Assembly (NCBI GenBank): GCA_020849825.1
Contig: JADZFP010000380.1
Location: forward strand, 1-12,746
DNA from: Saprospiraceae bacterium
GTDB taxonomy: Bacteria > Bacteroidota > Bacteroidia > Chitinophagales > Saprospiraceae
DNA: 12,746 nt
Direction: 5' to 3'
Part shown: positions 9,001-12,746 of the stretch, in pieces
How the letters are laid out: each line of letters begins with the position of its first letter
How positions within the stretch are numbered: position 1 is the stretch's first letter
Translations under genes and position numbers: made by a program
Notes under the pieces: model-generated
What the model was told of the DNA's origin: nothing
Seen by the model: only the letters and a program-made list of their open reading frames with translations
Database searches by the model: none

Positions 9001-9515
9001 CGAATGGTAAAGGTGCGGACGACCTGTTGACCCAATTGCGCAAACGTATTGGTATTGGTACTGCTTACGATCAATAACAAAGGCGTTTCTATGGGATAGG
9101 GCGCCGTCGTGACGCTACTGCTACCGCCCGGCCAGCTGACCCCTATCGTGTTGGCAAATTGCTGGCCGGCATTGATCGCCGCCACCAGATCGCAGGACGC
9201 CCGCGCGACAAATGTGAGACTCTGGCTACCGCCGGCCGCCAGTCCCGGGATCGAAAAAACGGGCGCATTGGAAGCCCCCCCGTTTTCAGCGGCGCCGGTT
9301 ACCGAACCGGGCACATAATCGACGCCCGGTGGCAGATTGATCGTCGTGTTGATCGCCCCCGAAGCCACTGCGCTGTTGTTGCTCAGCGACAGGGTGAATA
9401 CCGCGGTATCGCACACGAAAAAACTCGTCGGCGAGGAATAGTCGATCTGAATGTTTTGAGCGGGTAATTCCCGGAAAAAGAATAAAATCGAGAGTAAGTA
9501 CAGGTGTCTTTGCAT
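3042..9515 (-). CDS. Giant multidomain cell-surface protein secreted by T9SS (type B sorting domain, CHU_C)
   Basis: This 2157-residue protein starts at the ATG at 9513-9515, giving a signal peptide MQRHLYLLSILFFFRELPAQ. The N-terminal 20-125 region is DUF11-like, with LPPGVDYVPGS at 61-71. Related motifs recur at 1199 (LPPYLDLAPGS) and 1354 (LPPGATYVAGS). The region around 290-1190 is large, Cys-rich, beta-rich and unrecognised. A Ca-binding-like loop DNDGNGVLSAGD lies at 1498-1509. From about 1568 come Ig/PKD-like modules at 1568, 1648, 1724, 1803 and 1984, mostly 76-80 residues long, several with 'WSPA' and paired Cys (LSCTDC, LSCGDC). The 1881-1983 module instead carries two GCDSTxC units. 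Residues 2062-2157 are the C-terminal sorting domain, with IPDAFSPDGDGTNDVF (2071-2086) and IYNRWG (2102-2107). From family knowledge, such proteins cross the outer membrane through T9SS and act as adhesins or surface scaffolds. No catalytic motif is seen. The 70-bp gap to the upstream NADAR gene could hold a promoter. Confidence 0.95.
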   Translation of the reverse strand: MQRHLYLLSILFFFRELPAQNIQIDYSSPTSFFVCDTAVFTLSLSNNSAVASGAINTTINLPPGVDYVPGSVTGAAENGGASNAPVFSIPGLAAGGSQSLTFVARASCDLVAAINAGQQFANTIGVSWPGGSSSVTTAPYPIETPLLLIVSSTNTNTFAQLGQQVVRTFTIRNTRLGALSGFTFQDSYPDGGFTVSADVGTVTANTGTLFILQLGPADFQQIGDGDALFELGEEIIVTETLTITECGIDLNQSLSTLNASWSCDGEVCQNSNSMATVHFLQSGGKPKLKFKGVVNVQEDLCGELPTRQHVTITNVGDQPAIGSWYCLFMLEGDGGPDIPWAGIDTTTLGVDSAGVWKRLYAYSAIPATLWDCPGEGPFYSNVCFNVPWIGPGDSVVVGFDLYACSAECPSDFAGWQIDYWLPKNCPPGEVENGYGIGPAPYVIDVLDDPEWQICLKEPMQDDQEYAILYSLSSLLLSDSQGVVRVSFRLPCGMSWGTQPFTLNGISPVGTGVYPDADTTVHWFEFPTPIGQSFAVGQFSVVWDCDQPCADRESECLHYFDGPGDCPMPCDADPDSLPRTGLRVISEFLLHPLVAPGCGIKQCLEYDLVYDCSGDSCLTPVSGWVEHQSGILRSSWGLPDNDGDRIADAGGTLDFNKIRLDRFMPGDTAETLLQGVVRGSQPGLSFENGLLRLYFDAYESDIDIDTGTLFPPCGYFDNHLIAPLSAVLRLRDAETGQVYTCTLGEPEKDCYDRQIVTINVNSLLCADTINNMSGLSWTWDISPAALAAAGCAVPAGFVFTDGDSIALRVVSRFLNPLPTDLHLNIRAGTFASVFNGYEPATDNYAAPPQDFSCSCPYDLIQYTPVQVFLNRSKYYLPPCEPSVSPMQEDFTVRLAFGDFFPFEYRPIVRVRQMNDLVPTPVVLTNTFLDSLELQDGPVILQDVPLGSSVDGELFATPLTELPEVDEGFTLHFNQTYEASCNLNLIKPLDVGVLFNWLPPLPFGEEGIVDTIFSYDPIKEDTFAFIPIRPALTAFSPQPNLIGTGNESFWEFTLLAVGDPVTAPNGWVYPQSNSGLLTDFQLLELPGLTPVPAVNGIFQIGEVPSGDVRQYRLVARNNSCGEEILLLFYGWNCDTLTVANDFACQRKNIVLKVQAQPAELEIDIVSPAGTAALCDTTDYHVVEVFNALYGAAYNPRLGFQLPPYLDLAPGSCQIAFPTGANWQSLPDPQPQPNGWLGWDLADWNAALAQDGLAGFPFAPDHSLSVRFRTLSNCGFVSGDKILYRTSAEQTCGDTTNLLVKPGDPIALDGVPPPYQAALSIGSGAPPPVLCGMPAPMQVQFSADAATGASDSIFVLLPPGATYVAGSYQPGANAPTEAPFIQNINNQVVLQWRLLPGMPAGSAVGMGFKVQNLGAAGCVPDTFRVWSTQQQSAVCVADGSLCSFSTQTGEASYTLQIAHPELSLNAFNATLENNTASFTISLTNTGTVNIEDPYILHFYRDNDGNGVLSAGDVLLETASSQANTAPGQTVTLTGALSIELADLCRLIVSPELSALCLCDTLSLGLDSLGISLAPLAICSGEAVSLGVGPQPSHQYAWSPANGLSCTDCADPVLQGIYNPNPQTQVLTYQLTESSGACVATGVQEISIYPMLHALNADTSICAGQAVLIEATPAWLYHWTGPGIQDPSLPSQLVAPEQTAVYMVDITDANNCTGVDMVLVTVLPTPEFDFDQDTLGVCGAEQLPLDGPEGPDLTYEWSPAGAVSNPSIADPVFTGQQNTLLILTVTNAEQCVASDSIWVGFSNNPVIELSVTALANCIGDTATVSLTGAETYQWSPASGVICLSGDCSEVWLAPLQTTVYEVIGVNVFGCADTAALTVTVPGAVQNTAETLVTCIGEPVAVFDVATDAPGLYCRTFSAASGCDSTHCITLVANDTLYAELLRALCPGATVSVGGVNYTQPGRYCQTFLTQQGCDSTICVVVDAVTSPAVDTFVRIVIGPGETPVLSLPGGFAGYAWSPTEYLSCGDCPAPVFTPPVPAPDSLTYTVTVTNAAGCSVVVTYRIRMLPPCDPAKIRIPDAFSPDGDGTNDVFRPIKQEGLEVILGLEIYNRWGQKVYAGNGSDAGWDGRIDGKAAAVDTYIYVLEVVCDGEKEKRVGELNLLR

Positions 9516-9585
9516 AGTAAAAACCGGCTTCTGCGGCGAAAGTTACGAAGCAAATGATCAGACGCTTCGATCCGCCGTAAAGCTG

Positions 9586-10191
9586 CTACACCTGCCGGCT
9601 AAAATCTGCAACGGTGTACTGCCCAACCGGGGCTGGCGAACCGCCCAATGCGGCACGCAACGCCATGAGCGTAAGCCCCAGGTGGTTGCCGCCCGAACCG
9701 TCGCTGGCATCACTCCAGAAGGTGTCGCCGCTCTGCGGGCCATGCTGGTATTCCCTGTGCTCCAGTAAATAGGCTTCTCCGGTTTGCAGCAAACCTTGTT
9801 TTAGCAAAGGATCGCTGAATTTTTGCTCAAGAACGGCTCTCATGGCGCCCAACTGGCCTAAGCCTGCGTAGGAATAGTCCGGGTTGGAAAATCCTTTTTT
9901 ACGGGTAAAAGCATCGGTGCCGGACGTTGCATCTTCCAAAGATTTGCGGTTGGCGGCATTATGCCACCATTTAGTCGCCTGAAAAGCCGCTTCGGCACAA
10001 ACAAAGTGACCGCTGATGCCGTCGATGGTCAATGTAATGGGGCATTGATAAAAATTGGTCAGGAACTGGGCACAGTACACCTTGTCCCAGGCGGTGTCGT
10101 GATCCGGGTAATAAAAAGCAACGAGCGTGTAAGTCTGATTGTTAATGACTACGGATTTCGGCCGGGGCGAAATATTGGAGGTAGTGTTCAT
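9586..10191 (-). CDS. NADAR-family (YbiA/RibX-like) protein, predicted ADP-ribose-related glycosidase
   Basis: This 201-residue protein starts at the ATG at 10189-10191. The NADAR fold signature is recognisable in order: FLTNFY (43-48, matching the family's 'FLSNFYP'), a central A-E-A-A-F-Q-A-T-K-W-W (66-76, matching 'vEhayQAaK' with E67), M117-R118 and KF (124-125), LLQTGEAYLLEHRE (134-147), FWSDASDGSGGNHLG (158-172) and LMALRAAL (175-182). Characterised family members include YbiA/RibX-type N-glycosidases acting on riboflavin-pathway intermediates, and NADAR proteins that remove ADP-ribose from guanine in DNA as antitoxins to DarT-type toxins. The substrate here is unknown; no DarT gene is in the window. 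The N-terminal 40 residues and the spacing around 80-115 differ from compact NADAR proteins. It lies 11 nt after an unrecognised gene on the same strand, almost certainly co-transcribed. No signal peptide, so it is cytoplasmic. Confidence 0.85.
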   Translation of the reverse strand: MNTTSNISPRPKSVVINNQTYTLVAFYYPDHDTAWDKVYCAQFLTNFYQCPITLTIDGISGHFVCAEAAFQATKWWHNAANRKSLEDATSGTDAFTRKKGFSNPDYSYAGLGQLGAMRAVLEQKFSDPLLKQGLLQTGEAYLLEHREYQHGPQSGDTFWSDASDGSGGNHLGLTLMALRAALGGSPAPVGQYTVADFSRQV

Positions 10192-10202
10192 CTGGCAAAA
10201 GG

Positions 10203-10874
10203 TTAATGGTACGTCGTGGAAAGTAAAATCAGCGTTTGTTGAATCTTGTCGGAGACCGCCGCGGGCATCCCTTGCGCGACGCCGCCGCCCACGGCATAGG
10301 GATGTTTGGGATGGTTAACCGAGATCTGGTTTTGCCAGCCCAGTACCGTCCAGCCGCTTTTCAGGTAATTTTCAATCCGGTCGAGGTCGGTCGTAACGAT
10401 ACCGAGATGAACATCGTCGTTCCAGGGGGCGACGATCTGAACATAAGCGTTCATCGTAGTAATCGGGAGGATGTGCAATTTGCCTTGTAAAGCCGTGTAT
10501 TTGCTGCCCAGCAGCGCTTCGAGACTTTCCACGACCTTGGCCTGGTTGGCGCCGCTGGTTTGGGTATTCCAGCCGCCGGAAAAATAGGTTTGCTGGATCG
10601 CCCGGGTTTGGCCGTAGTTGGCAGAATACGTAAAACCTACGCCCGGCGCGCCTGCCCGGATCAGATCGGTCGCCTTGTCGAGAAAAAGGATTGCCTGATC
10701 GTCGGGCGATACGTTCTTGTTGTTTTCAATAAAGGGCACATAAAAATTGATCAACTGGCCTGTTTTCATCCGGGACGTTCCATTGGGTTTAATGACGAAA
10801 AATGAGGAATCGCCTCTCAAATGTACAGTTTCGGTCGCTTCTTCGTTTTTTTGCCACAAATTATCTTTATCCAT
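10203..10874 (-). CDS. Unrecognised 223-residue cytoplasmic protein, partner of the NADAR gene
   Basis: I do not recognise this family. The best start is the ATG at 10872-10874 (MDKDNLWQKNEEATETVHLR); another ATG two codons upstream (10878-10880) is possible, and one at 10767-10769 would give 188 residues. The frame stays open further upstream, but only as a shadow of the divergent outer-membrane gene. There is no signal peptide or transmembrane helix. Features include AILFLDKATDLIRAGAPGVG (61-80), a Gly/aromatic-rich stretch with TYFSGGWNTQTSGAN (96-110), HLGIVTTDLDRIENYLKSGW (156-175) and a Gly-rich end, HPYAVGGGVAQGMP (191-204). It precedes the NADAR gene by 11 nt, so the two are likely one transcript and may act together. 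There is no similarity I can see to DarT, macro domains or ADP-ribosyltransferases. The gene being real is well supported by the tight spacing and protein-like composition; its function is unknown. Confidence 0.7.
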   Translation of the reverse strand: MDKDNLWQKNEEATETVHLRGDSSFFVIKPNGTSRMKTGQLINFYVPFIENNKNVSPDDQAILFLDKATDLIRAGAPGVGFTYSANYGQTRAIQQTYFSGGWNTQTSGANQAKVVESLEALLGSKYTALQGKLHILPITTMNAYVQIVAPWNDDVHLGIVTTDLDRIENYLKSGWTVLGWQNQISVNHPKHPYAVGGGVAQGMPAAVSDKIQQTLILLSTTYH

Positions 10875-12021
10875 GACCATTCGCCAGTTCTTCCTGATCG
10901 CCTGTGTCTTCACGCCGGCATTGCTCTCCGCCCAAATTGACAACCCCAAAGCCATCTTCCGCGAATTGCGCGGCCTCGACGGCACCTGGTTCATGCCCAC
11001 CGACCGCGGCGACCGCCTCGAAGTCTGGCGTATCGTCGACGACAGTTCGATGACCGGCCGCGGCTTGCGCATCCGGCCCGAAAACGGCGACACGATCACC
11101 CTCGAAACCATGCGCCTCGAACGCCGCGACACCAATATCTTTTACACCGTTATCGTGCGCGGCCAGAATCAAAATCAGCCGGTCACGTTCAAAATGACCC
11201 AGGCCGACTGGGATGGTTACCTTTTTGAAAACCCCGAACACGACGATCCCAAAAAAATCCGCTACCTGCTGCTCGGCAACCGCGAACTCCAGGTCACGAC
11301 CGAAGGCCGCCGCGGCAACCGCGATACCAAACAGGAATACGTATTCGAACGGGAATTCACACCCGCCGGCATGGAATTTCGCCTGCGCGCCGGCGGCAAC
11401 CTGTTTACCCAGCACGCCACCGGCAACTTCAACCTGAGCAACGGCCAGTCGAGCCCGGAGTACAGCCCCAAACCGGGCTGGGAACTGGGCACCCAATTCT
11501 CCTTCCGGGGCCGCGGCGGATTTGTGTCGCTCAATTTTGAGCTGGGCTTTATCGGTAAATATTCACATGCCAAAGCCGATTTTGTCGTGATCGATACGGC
11601 TTTTACGGAATACCGGCGCGATGTCACCTACGGGCAAACCTGGCTCGTGCTGGCCGCTGTGCCGGAAATTACGCTGAAACGCGACGGCAAACTGTCGTTT
11701 ATCGTCGGGCCTTATCTCGGACGGCTTTTGTTTACCGGCACCAATGGCACAGTACTGCCCACCGACGAAGACAACAAGTTGTTCAAAGCCAATAACGATT
11801 TCAAAAAGACCGACGTTGGCGTGCTCGCCGGGTTCCAGTACAAACTGAATTTTGGCAAAAAAGACATCGGCGGCCGCCTGGGTTTGCGCGCCAACCTGGG
11901 CTTCTCCAATCTCGACAACCTCTATACCACCCGCGGCGACGGTGACCCGGCCTTCTACAACGGACGCGTGGGACTGCGCGGCGTATCGCTGTACTACAGT
12001 TTTGACCTGCTGAAACTCTGA
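10873..12021 (+). CDS. DUF6265-like domain fused to an outer-membrane beta-barrel
   Basis: This 382-residue protein starts at the ATG at 10873-10875. That start is fixed by a clean signal peptide, MTIRQFFLIACVFTPALLSA, with cleavage before Q21; the frame extends 42 codons upstream only as noncoding overlap. Residues 34-160 resemble the DUF6265 or lipocalin-like beta-sandwich: L-x-G-T-W (35-39), EVWRIVDDSSMTGRGLRI (50-67), and strands up to RYLLLGNRELQVTTEG (130-145). Residues 165-382 alternate polar and hydrophobic residues in strands of a PorT-like or OMP_b-brl type barrel, ending SLYYSFDLLKL, as expected for insertion in the outer membrane. The periplasmic N-terminal domain may bind a small hydrophobic ligand, but that is inferred. 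Its start codon overlaps the start of the divergent minus-strand gene by 2 nt. RNase HI follows 26 nt downstream and may be co-transcribed. The ligand and role are unknown. Confidence 0.85.
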   Translation: MTIRQFFLIACVFTPALLSAQIDNPKAIFRELRGLDGTWFMPTDRGDRLEVWRIVDDSSMTGRGLRIRPENGDTITLETMRLERRDTNIFYTVIVRGQNQNQPVTFKMTQADWDGYLFENPEHDDPKKIRYLLLGNRELQVTTEGRRGNRDTKQEYVFEREFTPAGMEFRLRAGGNLFTQHATGNFNLSNGQSSPEYSPKPGWELGTQFSFRGRGGFVSLNFELGFIGKYSHAKADFVVIDTAFTEYRRDVTYGQTWLVLAAVPEITLKRDGKLSFIVGPYLGRLLFTGTNGTVLPTDEDNKLFKANNDFKKTDVGVLAGFQYKLNFGKKDIGGRLGLRANLGFSNLDNLYTTRGDGDPAFYNGRVGLRGVSLYYSFDLLKL

Positions 12022-12047
12022 ACTACTCCTGCATTCAAGCAGTTATC

Positions 12048-12668
12048 ATGGCGAAAAAATTCTACGTCGTCTGGGAAGGACATACTCCCGGCGTTTACGA
12101 CGATTGGGCCGATGCCAAACGGCAGGTCGATGGTTTTCCTGCTGCCAAATACAAGAGTTTTCCCAACAAGGCGGAAGCGGAACAGGCTTTTAAAGGGAAC
12201 TATTGGGCGCACGTGCAAAAGTCTGCGCCCAAAAAATCTGCCCCGCCCTCCGCGGCCGCAATCCTTCGCGACAGCCTTTCGGTCGATGCTGCCTGCAGCG
12301 GCAACCCGGGCCCGATGGAGTACCGGGGTGTTTATACTGCCACCGGACAAGAATTGTTTCATATCGGGCCGCTCGACGACGGCACCAACAACATCGGCGA
12401 GTTTCTCGCCATTGTACATGCGCTGGCGCTGCTGCAAAAAGAGGGTAAACCCCAATTGCCTATTTACTCCGACTCCCGAAATGCACAACTCTGGATCAAA
12501 GCCAAAAAATGCCGCACCAAACTTGAACGAACCGGGCGGAACAATAAAATCTTTGAACTGATCGACCGGGCGGAAAAATGGCTGGCAGTCAACAAGGTGA
12601 CCAATCCGATCCTGAAATGGGAGACGGAAGCCTGGGGAGAGATTCCTGCCGATTTCGGTCGCAAGTAG
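12048..12668 (+). CDS. rnhA: Ribonuclease HI with N-terminal viroplasmin (RNase H1 N-terminal) domain
   Basis: This 206-residue enzyme cuts the RNA strand of RNA-DNA hybrids, removing R-loops and primers. It starts at the ATG at 12048-12050. Residues 3-50 are the viroplasmin/HBD domain that grips hybrids: KFYVVWEGHTPGVYDDW, then GFPAAKYKSFPNKAEAEQAF (29-48). A Lys/Ala/Pro linker (about 58-72) leads to the catalytic domain (75-206). The metal-binding acids fit the family: D80 (SVDAAC), E118 (NIGEFLAI), D142 (YSDSRNA) and D202 (near the C-terminus, PADFGRK). Their spacings of 38, 24 and 60 residues are close to those I recall for the Bacillus halodurans enzyme. It is complete and looks active. 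It lies 26 nt after the outer-membrane gene on the same strand; read-through transcription is likely, but a functional link is not implied. It acts in the cytoplasm. Confidence 0.95.
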   Translation: MAKKFYVVWEGHTPGVYDDWADAKRQVDGFPAAKYKSFPNKAEAEQAFKGNYWAHVQKSAPKKSAPPSAAAILRDSLSVDAACSGNPGPMEYRGVYTATGQELFHIGPLDDGTNNIGEFLAIVHALALLQKEGKPQLPIYSDSRNAQLWIKAKKCRTKLERTGRNNKIFELIDRAEKWLAVNKVTNPILKWETEAWGEIPADFGRK

Positions 12669-12696
12669 CGCTGTAGCGCCGACCTCCAGGTCGGCG
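12668..12696. repeat. GC-rich double hairpin just after rnhA (likely dispersed repeat or terminator)
   Basis: CGCCGACCT (12677-12685) and AGGTCGGCG (12688-12696) are perfect reverse complements around a central CC. A smaller GCGC-TGTA-GCGC repeat lies at 12668-12679, overlapping the rnhA stop codon by one base. The core 'GTAGCGCCGACCTCCAGGTC' resembles a short intergenic repeat I recall from many Bacteroidota genomes. It may help end the rnhA transcript, although no T-run follows. The remaining bases to 12746 show no gene: the frames there are short and closed or only extend shadows of rnhA. Confidence 0.55.
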
Positions 12697-12746
12697 ATGT
12701 TGAGAGAAGAAATTACCCGCGATTATTAGCGATTGCTTCAATCTAA

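Noticed and set aside
9288..9310. CCGGTT-ACCG-AACCGG inverted repeat
   Set aside because: It is a 6-bp symmetry inside the coding region of the giant gene and is likely to occur by chance in GC-rich DNA.
9538..9545. Possible -7 box (TAACTTTC on the minus strand) before the giant gene
   Set aside because: It matches TAnnTTTG in 7 of 8 bases with a plausible 22-nt leader, but no TTTG lies about 19 bases upstream, so I did not call a promoter.
10747..10872. Upstream start for the outer-membrane gene
   Set aside because: It would place 42 residues ahead of a clear signal peptide, and it overlaps the opposing gene.
9586..10874. DarT-NADAR toxin-antitoxin pair
   Set aside because: The partner protein shows no ADP-ribosyltransferase motif that I can recognise, so the known pairing cannot be claimed.
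10881..11135. N-terminal extension of the unknown minus-strand protein
   Set aside because: The added Arg/Ser-rich residues are antisense to the signal peptide and first domain of the outer-membrane gene and do not look like protein.

Overview
The window looks like a chromosomal segment of a GC-rich member of the Bacteroidota, most likely the Saprospiria or a relative. The main evidence is a 2157-residue secreted protein ending in a type B sorting domain of the type IX secretion system (the CHU_C or gliding-motility C-terminal domain), a secretion route restricted to this phylum. Supporting signs are signal peptides ending in 'AQ', an almost complete lack of Shine-Dalgarno sequences, an ECF sigma factor followed by a one-TM anti-sigma-like protein, and a Bacteroidota-style RNase HI with an N-terminal viroplasmin domain. 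There is no rRNA, tRNA, CRISPR array, transposase or phage gene. The longest stretch without a gene is about 218 bases (216-433).

Layout. Positions 1-215 (minus) hold the first 71 codons of a secreted protein that runs off the window edge. Positions 216-433 are intergenic, with a 7-bp inverted repeat touching that start codon and a perfect 21-bp-arm hairpin. Positions 434-2922 (minus) form a three-gene unit: ECF sigma factor, membrane anti-sigma-like protein with a triplicated N-terminal motif, and an exported beta-solenoid protein with a regular tyrosine ladder. Upstream of the sigma gene lies a 119-bp gap with a 16-bp palindrome. Positions 3042-9515 (minus) are the giant T9SS cargo protein. 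Positions 9586-10874 (minus) are a two-gene unit of an unrecognised 223-residue protein followed 11 nt later by a NADAR-family protein. Positions 10873-12021 (plus) encode a lipocalin-like/DUF6265-like domain joined to an outer-membrane beta-barrel. Positions 12048-12668 (plus) encode RNase HI. The last 78 bases are noncoding and carry a short GC-rich hairpin of the kind scattered through genomes of this phylum.

How the genes may work together. The sigma, anti-sigma and solenoid genes are a compact regulatory unit: the membrane protein probably holds the sigma factor until an envelope signal arrives, and the solenoid protein may be an exported output or sensor. The giant adhesin-like protein and the outer-membrane barrel add to the cell-surface theme, but nothing in the sequence shows that they are targets of this sigma factor. 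The least explained part is the pair of unknown protein plus NADAR. NADAR proteins act on ADP-ribose-related substrates, including ADP-ribosylated DNA bases. The pair's start abuts, base for base, the start of the divergent outer-membrane gene.
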